A stretch of DNA of 64,000 bases. It comes from Lanius collurio (lineage: Eukaryota > Chordata > Aves > Passeriformes > Laniidae). The stretch spans positions 22,593,959 through 22,657,958 of the forward strand of contig JACBWW010000008.1 in the NCBI GenBank assembly GCA_020086605.1, read 5' to 3'. The position numbers and the translations under genes are program-made. Below the pieces are notes generated by a model that saw nothing but the letters and a program-made list of their open reading frames with translations, ran no database searches and was not told where the DNA came from. Below, piece after piece: positions 27,661-36,570 of the stretch (within the stretch, counting starts at the first letter, position 1; every line of letters begins with the position of its first letter).

Positions 27661-28884
27661 AAGATTGCTGTACAAAGCTGCATATATTACAATGTCTCAA
27701 CTTTTTCAATCAGTGACAAAAAAGCAGAACAATGCCCATTAGTTTTTCCCAGTAGAAGGTGAAACAGTGCCACCCACAGTTTTTCCAGAGTATCCCCTGC
27801 TGCAGAAAGTTGAAGAGCTACGTCGATACTTCACATTTACTGAACTGGCAGCTCGTGCTAAGCCTTCCTCCCTCACTCCCCACACTGAGTTTTACTACGG
27901 GGTGACACATGTACAGTGATACTTCGGTCACTAGGAAAACTGCACAAAGGAAAATTCTTTGAACTTGCTCTACTACAGCTGAAGCCTCAGGATAGACAAA
28001 AGGCTGAATCATAGAAATATTAGTGGTTTTAACCCTGCAAGCAGGAGTTTCTTTGATTGTACATGCCAGCTTTCACAATCTCTAACTGTATGCAACTCAA
28101 GTGAACCTCAACCTGAAGAGCGTAACATATTACACCAACTATAAAAACTGCCATAGGGTCAGAATATCCAACTGTTTTTCATATCCTTCCATTCATTTTG
28201 TATCATCCATTAATCAGACCAAAGTATCAACCACTCCCTTCTAAGCTAGGTCATAGGCCATTCTCTATAATCAACATTCTTACCCAGCAGTTTATCTTCT
28301 GTTACTACAAGGAACATTTATGTAATCCAAGGATCAGCAGTTATCTGAACTGGTAACAGTCATGAATAGTTAAAACAAAAAGAGCACTTAAGGACTTCTC
28401 TTAAAAAATAACCAGTGCTTGGTACACATCTTATTTACATTCTCTCTTGATGGCGGAGAAAGTGGCAATGCTTTCCTACATAGCAAAGTACCAGTCAAGT
28501 AAAACTCTGTAACTACTTAATCTTCCCTTACCAAAATACTTTGTAAACCACTTTGCAAAAGAAGAGGGCTGTTGCTCACAGTGAAGAATGTGCAGGCCAA
28601 TATTCCAATGATTCAGTGTCAATACTCTGTTATACAACAAACTACTTGCCTCTTGACAAGAGCACTGGAAAATTCCAAAAAGGTCAAGTACAGGGGATGA
28701 AATTACATAAAATTTTAGGCACATTTAGTTACTTCAGAATCAATTACACTTTGTTGATAGGTAAATACCAGTCGTAGTATCTTGGCAGTGCCTGTTTCAA
28801 TATGACAAGGTGGGTAATATTCTAAACTAAAAGAGGATTGACTCAGGTTAGATACACAAAAGTTTTTTAGAATAAGCATGGTAA
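27661..28884. other. Non-coding DNA
   Basis: No supported feature. Confidence 0.5.
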
Positions 28885-29063
28885 AACAGGCTGCCTAGAG
28901 AGGTGATAGATGGAAGCCCCATGCCTGGAAACATTCAAGGTCAGGATGAATAGGGGTCTGAGCAACCTGATCTAGCTGAAGATGTCTGACTGCAGAAGGC
29001 TTGGAATAAATAACTTCTAATGGTCCATTACAACCCAAACTACTCAATAATTGTATAATGTTG
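28885..29063 (+). mobile_element. CR1 LINE 3' end, plus orientation
   Basis: CAGGCTGCCTAGAGAGGTGA, CCTGGAAACATTCAAGGTCA, GTCTGAGCAACCTGATCTAG and the end GGTCCATTACAACCCAAACT match the sense CR1 3' region. The final octamers are degenerate. It lies about 0.5 kb past the MRPS30 poly(A) signal, in the opposite orientation. Confidence 0.85.
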
Positions 29064-29589
29064 TATTTTATGAATCAGACATCCTAGCTGTGGGCTGGGG
29101 CTCAGCTGTGGTCTACTAAAAGCTCCTAAGAAAACATCAAGCTGAAATCAAGGACCCACACTAAGAAAACTGTAGACTCCAAATGCATTTGAGAGTTCTC
29201 TCCATGGTTCTGGAGGTGACACCTTAAAATTGTGCATGCTTGTTCACAACACAGTCTTTGGACACAAGTTTCAACCTGTTCATACTACTATGTCCAAAGA
29301 CTTCTCTTACTGTGTAACTAAACTGCCAACCATTCATTAACAAACACTTTTTATTCTGAGCTTACTTACTCCTAAATGAATAATTTAACTCCTCTCAGGC
29401 GCAAAATTAGAAATTTATCACTGGTGCTGAGTATCAAGACAGCTGTTTCCTAGTGATACTATCAGATGGTCATGTGAATTCATACTTTACTGTGATAGTT
29501 CAACATGGACCTGTGGATCTGCTAAAAAAACATACTCACATGACATTGAATTAGCACAGTAGGCTCTTAAAAAAAAATATACAAAAGAC
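29064..29589. other. Intergenic DNA downstream of MRPS30
   Basis: AT-rich; nothing recognised except the T-rich minus-strand stretch used as support for the MRPS30 3' end. Confidence 0.5.
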
Positions 29590-29780
29590 TTCAAGGTATT
29601 CCAGCCATTTATTTGCAAGTGTACAGTATACATTAAAATAGAAAAAAGAAAGAAGGTCCAAATAACAAAATATGTATATAGTGTTTGCTAGATAAATACC
29701 TGACTAATATCAAAGCATAATATAGCTTTCATGGAGTTACAATGAAGTTCAGGCACATACTTTATACATGGTTCAATGGT
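29590..29780 (-). other. MRPS30: MRPS30 3' UTR with poly(A) signal
   Basis: Downstream of the stop codon an AATAAA hexamer lies on the minus strand at 29613-29608, about 170 bases after the stop, followed by a T-rich minus-strand stretch (about 29560-29585) that fits a downstream element. The 3' end is therefore placed near 29590. This is inferred from motifs only, and longer isoforms are possible. Confidence 0.6.
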
Positions 29781-30049
29781 TTACAACTCTTTTGGTCTGT
29801 TTAGTAGAAAACGAACCAACTGAAGCAGAACTTCATCATTAAAGCCTTTCACACTACCATCTTCCACAACATCATACAGTGGCTTACTGTCTGTACCCCA
29901 ACAGATATTCTTTCGAGGGTTGTTTTTAATCGTTTCTGCTGTTAGTGCTAAAGTATTTAGCTGGTAACAAAAGAAAGCGAAATATTTTCCATCAGTCACT
30001 ACTGCCTGCGATACAAAAGGACGGTTCACATCTGCTTCACTCCAGAATC
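29781..30049 (-). CDS. MRPS30: MRPS30 exon 5 (terminal coding exon)
   Basis: Encodes split Gly362 and residues 363-450 ending LLNRPKEL followed by TAA at 29783-29781. The acceptor is TTTTCTAG|GATT. Conserved blocks: [46 protein letters not shown] and [11 protein letters not shown]. Confidence 0.96.
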
Positions 30050-33000
30050 CTAGAAAATAAACAAATACAACAGAACTTGAGATTTCTATCAGGACACATG
30101 CCTAAATCCTTGTCCTGAAATACAGAAAAACACTGGGAATTGCAGCAGCTGCCTACTAGGGAAAAAGTCCTGTCTGCTTTAGCAACACAAGTATTTTTCA
30201 TTCAGACTAACCAAAACATAATCACCAATAAAAGTCCAAGATCAAGGACACAGTGGCATACCTGCATTTTGCATAGAGTTCCCTATCACCAGTTGGTAAA
30301 CACCACTCAGTGATCAGCCAAGTGACTTTTCCAAAACAGTTAAATTACTAATGCATTGTAAAGTCCTGTAAATGAACTGAGGGAAGATGTCTCTTTACTG
30401 CTCCATGGTTCTCAAGAGGCAGCGAGCATTTGTTTCACTACGAAAGCATGCACACGTAAGCACGAGCATAACTGCTCTAGTAATCAGCCAGACACCAGGA
30501 ACACTATGTCAGTAAGCATCAATGTTTTAAACAAACCCCAATGAGCACTAATAGTATGTTAAAAATATTTACATAATGATGCATGTGCACTAGTACATAC
30601 ATAGATATTTTTTAAGAATATTACTATCACATGCAACAATGCTAGAAACTGTTACAGAAGAAAAAAAAGTCATAGATAAAATGCTGTCCTTACAACTCAT
30701 GATGTGTTTACAGCTGTGACCAACACTGAAGACAAAACTTACTTGACTTCATTATTTTACATCTGCAAATGAAGTCAAGCTTTCTAAGACACCATTACAA
30801 AATAAATTTGATGCAGAGCCAGCAATATACACCACAGCCAAATGATTTTTTTACATGTGCTGTTTCTCAAGTGAAACTACAAGTCATCAGGTATCTTACA
30901 GTAACACTAGACAGTATTTATATTTACAAGAGTAAGTGAAAGACTGATTTGGTCTAACTATCCAGGTCTTCTCAGACTTTTAGACAATTGTAAGCAAAAA
31001 ATTCTAAATGTAAGGCTGCTGACATTTTTCTTTCGTTTCTAGTATTTTCATGGTATTGAAATTACCAAAACAAGGGCTAAGCAACATAGTTGTTCAAAAA
31101 AAAAAAAAAAACACCACAAAATTATTTGCTATCTACCACATTTCGCTCTTAAGGTGGAAAGAGCAAGTGAAAGTAGCATTGAAGCTTTTGCACAGGCTTA
31201 CAGTTATACATGAAAAAAAATCTCTGTAATTAATTCCTCTGAATCAAAGTACTCATGAAGTCTTAACTAACTCTGCTTTTAATTCAGTTACATCTGTAAA
31301 GACTTACTTAAAAGACAGTCTTCAGAAAAAAAAAATCATGAGAAAAAGGTGGTGGGGAAAAAAGGTTAAAGAACTTAACAGCAGGCATTCATAACTAGGA
31401 AAAATTTGTCAAGCTTACTGTCTCACCTTGATACATTGCTTGTGCTGCTGTCCATGCAAAGAGACTTGCAATTCCATTGGATCGATAAACAACTTCAATC
31501 TGATCCTCGAGGCACTCCCTTATAAACCTCTCCCGCTTCAGTTTGTCGGGAAGAAGATGAAACTGGGTATGTCCATAACAGCATGGATCTGCCACCTTTG
31601 ATCCTGTGTTCCCCAAAATGAAACAGTCAGAGAGAGAACACTCTCAATTATGCATACAAACACGTACATCTTCACTGTAAGACTCTAAAGTTAGAACCTC
31701 TACCATAGATCTGGTGAAGAGCTGCCTACTTCCAAAAGGCAGAAGTTCACATGCTAAAATGGCTCTGAGAATCTCCCTGGAGATGTATCAAAATTCAAAG
31801 TTCTGTGTAAATTTTCTATTCAACTGAACTTCTTCAAGCAAATTTTGACACACAGTACCACATGCACAGCAAAATTCTACTGCCCACTGCCTAACTGACA
31901 TGAAGTCTCAACAAAGAGCTATACACTACATATATTTATAGAGTGCAGTTACAGATAAAAATGTAACAGAGAAAGTTATATTTCTCATTTTTTCTGTTGA
32001 TGGGAGAAGAAAGATTGAGTTGAAATTAGTTTGGGGATTAGGTTTTCATTGGTTGGTTTGTTGTTGGGGTTTTTTGTAAAGTTTTTAATATTTCACAATT
32101 AAAAACTCTTACCTATAAATACTTTATTTTCGTACTGCTTTTTGAACAATGGCAGTTTGGATGGCTTGTGATCAATGACAGGAACATCTCCAAGATCTGA
32201 CTCCAGGGGTACAACCTTGAAGACAGCAGAAGAAAGAAAAGCAATGATGTAAGACACATTTCTTCATCCAGTCCAATGTAATACACCACTTTCCAGTCAG
32301 ACAATAAAAAGTGCAAGTCCTGCTTGCATACACCATACAGATAATCTTAAACAAAATTAATTTTTTTGCAAGAGAACTTCTCATCTTATGACAAGTTCTA
32401 GCACAGTCATGTCGATTAATTTTTCCACAACATACAAAGAGTATGTGAAATGATTCTACAAAAGTTGTCACTATCTTCAAAACCAAAATCTGCTTCCATA
32501 GAAAAAGAGTAAAAACATTTCTATTAGCAGACAATAAACTAACTTGAACCTGCAGGCTAAGTTTACAGATTACAAAACGTTTAAATTGCCTTGACAGTTC
32601 TTCAAAAATGCCAAGGTTTGTAGCATCTGACAATACTAACTCAAGAAAATTGTACACCTAAGTCACCAACTAAAGGTTCCATGTTTACAGAAAGCACAAC
32701 AGTCTTTTGTCCGTGGTGGAAACTGGACAACAGAGACCCTCACTGGCTACACAATTACCATTGTATAAACACACAACAAAAACATTACAATATGAAACAG
32801 AATATACTTCCAGAAAACTTGAGCATTCAAGAAAATAACTGTCAAGTAATAACAACAGACAAGAACGTTCACATTCAGATTATATGTGCTTTTACTTTTT
32901 ATTTTTTTTTAATCTCCACTCCTATTATTCTCCTCCCATTCTCCCATGAGAATGTTATTTTCATTCATGTTTCTTATTCTTGTCTCCACTTTCCAAGCAG

Positions 33001-34314
33001 AGAATGTTAAAAAATACATTTAATTAAATGTAACAACATGCAATTTAAAGTACAAAGACAACCAAAAATTCAGGAGACAATCTCAATATCTACAAAGCCA
33101 TTACCACATAATAGAAGTAAGGGTATTAAGACTTGAAAAATACCCAAACGTGCTACATACTGGTTAACTAGGTCCTCCACAGACTACCTCTGCGTGGTTT
33201 CAATGGTTGTCAGAAACCAAAGTGAAAATGCACAGTATTAGCTTGCTGTTGAAAACATCCACACCTCGGGAAGCTGCTTTGGTACACGGATCTGGAGGTG
33301 TGGGTTATCATCTATTTGGAATCGCACAGGATCAACTCTACCCTTTCGATGTCCATGAACAACAACTTCCTCACCATGATGCCAGTAGTAGTTAACCTCG
33401 GGGTTTAGATCTGAAACAGAACAAGGAACACAGAAAAACAGTAATTCACCTCTTGCATTTAAATTCTTCACCTTCCAATCCTTCTCCAGCTGCAGTCAGA
33501 CACAAAACCCAAAATCCATGTATAACGATAGAAACTACCCACTAGGGATGGTCTGAACAAGCCAGATACACCAGCGACACACTCGCGCCGGCTCATAGAC
33601 TGGCCCCTCCGCCCAAGGGCTCCCACGTCCCTTTCCTTGCCAGCCCCGTTCCGTACCGAGGGAGGAAGCAGCCAGCAGTGGGTTGCGACCGGACAGGAAA
33701 GCAGCGAGGGTGGAAACGAGCTGCGTGAGGAAAGGGCCGGGCGTGTGATCCTGGTCGCGGTAGAGGAACGGCCGCTTCTTGTTCTGGTAGAAGCTCTCCT
33801 GCAGGAGAGCGTCGCAGGCGAGAGAGCGCAACTCGCCAATATCCACATACGGCTCCGCTCCCGCCGCGGGCTCCGAGGTTTTCGCGGTCTCCGGCGCCTC
33901 CGCAGCCTCCGCTCCCGGCTCCGGGGCTCTGCCAACCTCGGATGTCGTTCCTGCTGCCGCTTCTGGAGGTTTCGCGGCCGCAGCTCTCGGGGGCATCCCC
34001 GGCACCAGGACGGTTTTTGTGAAACTGCGGTACCAGCGGTCGGCGTTGAGAGCGAAGGTCTGCGGGTACACCATGTACTTGGGCCGCTGCAGCTTCCCGT
34101 ACAGCCGCAGCTTCTCCTCCACCGTGGCCGCCTCGTGCACCCGCTGCTTGAAGCGCTGCAGGCGTCGCGACTTGGCCGCTTTGCTCTTGGCCGTGATGGA
34201 CGCCACCACGGGCGGGTAGAGCGAGCTGGAGGGCTGCGAGGGGGCGACGGGCACCGTCTCCGAGTACCAGCGCCGGGCAGGCCGCAGCAGCCGCCAGGCC
34301 CCCAGCGCCGCCAT
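29781..34314 (-). CDS. MRPS30: Mitochondrial ribosomal protein mL65 (S30), five-exon gene
   Basis: Structural protein of the mitochondrial ribosome (mL65, historically S30 or PDCD9). It is made in the cytosol and imported into the matrix. The spliced coding sequence joins 34314-33657, 33410-33265, 32215-32113, 31603-31427 and 30049-29781 (minus strand), 1353 bases giving 450 residues; human is about 439. Every junction is GT-AG and keeps frame. The N-terminus is Arg-rich and lacks acidic residues until residue 19 ([20 protein letters not shown]), as in a mitochondrial presequence, with a likely cleavage near RRWYS. Highly conserved family blocks are readable: [13 protein letters not shown] (84-96), [18 protein letters not shown] (307-324), [20 protein letters not shown] and [11 protein letters not shown]. 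Residues about 107-155 form an Ala/Pro/Glu-rich linker longer than I recall in human. The ATG is the first in-frame ATG in the open stretch, has a good Kozak context (G at -3 and +4), and precedes the presequence. The C-terminus ends LLNRPKEL, shorter than human. Identification is firm. Confidence 0.97.
30050..31426 (-). other. MRPS30: MRPS30 intron 4
   Basis: A 1377-base AT-rich intron flanked by GTGAGA and TTTTCTAG. It contains a short poly-A run (about 31099-31113) and no repeat family or RNA gene that I recognise. Confidence 0.9.
31427..31603 (-). CDS. MRPS30: MRPS30 exon 4
   Basis: Encodes Gly303 (split) to residue 361 plus one base. It contains the most conserved part of the protein: [20 protein letters not shown], then [20 protein letters not shown]. 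The acceptor is AACACAG|GATC and the donor CAAG|GTGAGA. Confidence 0.96.
31604..32112 (-). other. MRPS30: MRPS30 intron 3
   Basis: A 509-base intron (GTAAGA...ACAG). It holds a G/T-only low-complexity stretch on the plus strand at about 32049-32077 and otherwise nothing recognisable. Confidence 0.9.
32113..32215 (-). CDS. MRPS30: MRPS30 exon 3
   Basis: Short 103-base exon encoding residues 269-302 plus one base: [20 protein letters not shown] followed by [14 protein letters not shown]. The acceptor is CTTCAAG|GTT and the donor ATAG|GTAAGA. It was found by following the reading frame from exon 2 to exon 4. The [11 protein letters not shown] stretch is a conserved family block. Confidence 0.95.
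32216..33264 (-). other. MRPS30: MRPS30 intron 2
   Basis: A 1049-base intron (GTGTGG...TTCAAG), AT-rich. The long minus-strand open frame at 32172-32657 runs through exon 3 in a different frame and into this intron; it is not a gene. Confidence 0.9.
33265..33410 (-). CDS. MRPS30: MRPS30 exon 2
   Basis: Completes Asp220 and encodes residues 221-268 ([20 protein letters not shown] onward, to [10 protein letters not shown]). The acceptor is TTCTGTTTCAG|AT. The donor is GAG|GTGTGG, a weaker consensus than the others, but the exon ends exactly at a codon and the next exon continues the known protein. Confidence 0.95.
33657..34314 (-). CDS. MRPS30: MRPS30 exon 1 (coding)
   Basis: Encodes residues 1-219 plus the first base of codon 220: presequence, basic segment ([15 protein letters not shown], about 44-58), the conserved [13 protein letters not shown] block, the Ala/Pro/Glu linker and the start of the folded C-terminal part. 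The donor reads CTCG|GTACGG on the minus strand. The exon is very GC-rich and CpG-rich, unlike exons 2-5, because it lies in the promoter CpG island. An overlapping open frame of 334 residues on the same strand and one of 243 residues on the opposite strand are composition artefacts of this exon. Confidence 0.96.
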
Positions 34315-34660
34315 CTCGCGGAAATGCGGGAAGGCAAAGGGGCGGTGCCCGGAAACCGCGGCACCTGATTGGCCTCTGGGCACCACGTGAGAAGCTCGCG
34401 TTCCGGTCGGCGGGCGGAGTCTCCTGCAGCGGGGGCTGTCGGGGCAGGAAGCGGCGGGGCCTTGTGAGTCACGTGTCTGGGGGGCGCCGATCGCCCCCGC
34501 GGCTCGGCTCTGGGGGACCTCTGCGCCTGCGCAATAGTGGCAGCACGGGCTCTGCCGGGCGGGAACTACAGATCCCAAGATGCTCAGCGAGAGGCGGCCC
34601 GGAAGTGCCGGGCCTGGCAGCAGGAGCCGCGCCCCGCTCTAGGCGGAGCTCGGTCATACG
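34315..34660. promoter_or_regulatory. CpG-island promoter of MRPS30, probably bidirectional
   Basis: GC- and CpG-dense, TATA-less region immediately upstream of the MRPS30 start. Motifs read directly: GC box GGGGCGG (34339-34345); ATTGG, an inverted CCAAT box (34368-34372); CACGTG E-boxes (34384-34389 and 34470-34475, the latter as TCACGTG); NRF1-like TGCGCCTGCGCA, one mismatch from consensus (34522-34533); a ZNF143/THAP11-like element ACTACAGATCCCAAGATGC (34565-34583); and an ETS/GABPA-like CCGGAAGTG (34599-34607). NRF1 and GABPA are known activators of nuclear genes for mitochondrial proteins. The human locus has a divergent lncRNA (MRPS30-DT), so plus-strand transcription from here is plausible but is not shown by the sequence. 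Confidence 0.75.
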
Positions 34661-34699
34661 GAAGGTGTGGAGCGGTGGGAGCTACCGAACCCCCTGGGG

Positions 34700-34940
34700 T
34701 GTAAGAGACCCCTGAGCTCATCGAGTTCAGTCTGTGACCGAACACCTTCATGTCAACAGACCACACCACCGAGTGCCACGCCCTGTCTTTCCTTAAACAC
34801 CTCCAGGGATGGTGACTACCGCGTCCTGGCGGTGCCCAGTCCAATATCTAATCACCCTCTCCGTGAAGAAGCTCTTCCTAATGTTCAAACTTGGCGCAGC
34901 GCAAGGCTACGTGCTCTCGTCCTGCCCCTCGCTGTGAAAA
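34700..34940 (-). mobile_element. CR1 LINE 3'-region relic in the CpG island
   Basis: The plus strand shows the order of phrases typical of an inverted CR1 3' region: GAGCTCATCGAGTTCAGTCT, then CACCACCGAGTGCCACGCC, then CACCTCCAGGGATGGTGACT, then a GTGAAGAAGCTCTTCCTAAT stretch. The element is therefore on the minus strand with its 3' end near 34700. The octamer tail is not visible, and the copy has become CpG-rich like its surroundings. Confidence 0.75.
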
Positions 34941-34992
34941 AGGGCCCCTTGGGGCGGGCTTCCCGCAGGGTGCGGCCCCGAGGGGCCCAGCG

Positions 34993-35107
34993 CAGCCGGG
35001 GTGCCTCAGCGTGCGCAGCCGGGGTGCCTCAGCGTGCGCAGCCGGGGTGCCTCAGCGTGCGCAGCCGGGGTGCCTCAGCGTGCGCAGCCGGGGTGCCTCA
35101 GCGTGCG
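34993..35107. repeat. 23-bp GC-rich minisatellite, five copies
   Basis: Five exact tandem copies of a 23-base unit beginning CAGCCGGGGTGCCTCAGCGT at 34993, 35016, 35039, 35062 and 35085, followed by a degenerate partial unit (CTGCCGGG at 35108). As 23 is not a multiple of 3, open frames crossing it have a 23-residue protein period, which explains the repetitive chance peptides here. Each junction contains GCGTGCGCA, close to an NRF1 half-site. Confidence 0.95.
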
Positions 35108-36139
35108 CTGCCGGGCCGCAGGGAGGGGCCGGCGGTGCGGGACCGCGGAGCCGCGGCGATGAGTGTCGGCTGGAGTCACTCCTCGTCAGACACATCGCGG
35201 GCTGCAACGTCTGGCTTTAATAAAGGAATTAAACTCTGCTAAAATACGAACTGTTACGGCCTTGGTTTGTGAAATGAAATGAGCTGAAAGTGGCATACCG
35301 ACACAACAAGAATGCCGCAGTAACTGCATGTTTATCTTAGAGATGCTTGGAAAAGTTGAGGGTATTTCTCTTCAGTGGACAGATGAAGTTCAATATTTAT
35401 TCTTAAAACTTTTCTTCTGTCATTACTTTTTAAAACTTGATTATTTGCAGTGGTCATGGGAAATTGGTTGTTTTTTCCCGTATTTCTGTGAGGCATGGCT
35501 AGGAGTGGGAGTAGAAGTTATGAGTGGGATTGGGACAGGAGAGACATTACATACGTCCCACATAATCGGCTTTCTTTCCTCAATGTCTGCTTAGCTTTCT
35601 GCTGAACTAATGATCAGTGCTGAAGTGGTGGAATCTTTGGAATTTAGAGGAATTTTTGGCATAAATGACAGAGGTATAAACCTAGAGTTTGGGTTGAGAT
35701 TTTCAAAGAGTATAGCATATGAAACCATTGTCTTCTTTAAGGGGAAGTAAAATAGAAGTTAAACTGCTGTTAATCCATAGCTAAATAAAAACTATCCTTT
35801 AGTTTATGATTTGCAAGATGTGTTATAAAAGATTTAAATGTTCGGTTGCACCTAAGTTTAGCATCAAGTATTTAAAATTTGGATGTTTTAATTTTGAATC
35901 CAGACACTCTCCTCACCAGATGGGTAAATGAACAAGGCTGTAGGTCAGATGACTGACCATTTAGGAAACCTTCCTTTTCCTCATCCCACATGCTGCAGTC
36001 TCCAAGTACATCCAAAAGCATGTTTCCTCTTGACTGATAAAGGACACTGGCCCGATGTGTCCAAGGAAAAGATACTGAATCTCTCCCCTTGTGATCACAG
36101 CCAGCCATGTCAGACTTATACAAGTTGTTGAGGAAAATC
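35108..36139. other. Non-coding stretch downstream of the CpG island
   Basis: The GC-rich island fades by about 35170 and the sequence becomes AT-rich. A divergent transcript from the MRPS30 promoter could cross it. I see no coding exon, RNA gene or recognisable repeat. Confidence 0.5.
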
Positions 36140-36570
36140 ACCATGTACTGTTCTTAGGCATTTTGCTGCTGCATCTCCTCTTTCAAAACGTATTTCCTTT
36201 TCTGTTTAGAAATATTCTTATCATTTCACCCTTAAATGTACTTACGGTCAATTTATACCCGCTTGATTTGGTGCCAACATTGTCCTTTAGTTTAATTAGC
36301 TTTTTGTTCTCTTCAATGTTGGCCTTCTGAAATATTGATGGAGACCAATCATATCACCTCTCAGTCCTCATTGACAGACTAAACAAGCTCTTCTCACACA
36401 GGCAGGTTTCCATTTCCCTGATCATCTTAACAGCCCTTTCTTGCATTTCCTCCAGTTTTGCATTTGTCTCAGGGATATGTGACCATACTGAACCCATTTA
36501 TTCATACAAGGGACTGTATTATCCATGCCAGGATTACTAACATTTTACAACTGTTAAAAACCTTTTTCAT
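36140..36570 (-). mobile_element. Ancient CR1-like LINE fragment
   Basis: The plus strand carries, in order, GTCAATTTATACCCGCTTG, GCCAACATTGTCCTTTAGTT, CATATCACCTCTCAGTCCTC, GACTAAACAAGCTCTTCTC and ATTTCCTCCAGTTTTGCA. These are recognisable phrases of old, amniote-wide CR1 elements in minus orientation. It is highly diverged and its limits are approximate. Confidence 0.6.

Larger units (their letters stand above)
33590..35170. promoter_or_regulatory. CpG island
   Basis: About 1.6 kb of GC-rich, CpG-rich sequence in an otherwise AT-rich window. It covers MRPS30 exon 1, the promoter, a CR1 relic and a GC-rich minisatellite. Limits are by eye. Confidence 0.8.

Noticed and set aside
32172..32657. 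161-codon minus-strand frame
   Set aside because: Out of frame with MRPS30 exon 3 and continuing into intron 2; no domain seen.
33637..34368. 243-codon plus-strand open frame opposite MRPS30 exon 1
   Set aside because: Antisense shadow of a CpG-rich exon with no domain features.
33468..34472. 334-codon minus-strand open frame overlapping MRPS30 exon 1
   Set aside because: Arg/Pro/Ser-rich translation of GC-rich DNA in the wrong frame; the MRPS30 frame explains the locus.
34315..34578. Upstream in-frame extension of MRPS30 to 34578
   Set aside because: The apparent start there is TTG, no in-frame ATG exists before 34314, and the extension crosses promoter motifs.
34667..35242. Repetitive 191- and 109-codon plus-strand frames
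   Set aside because: They read through the CR1 relic and the 23-bp minisatellite; the periodic peptide is a by-product.
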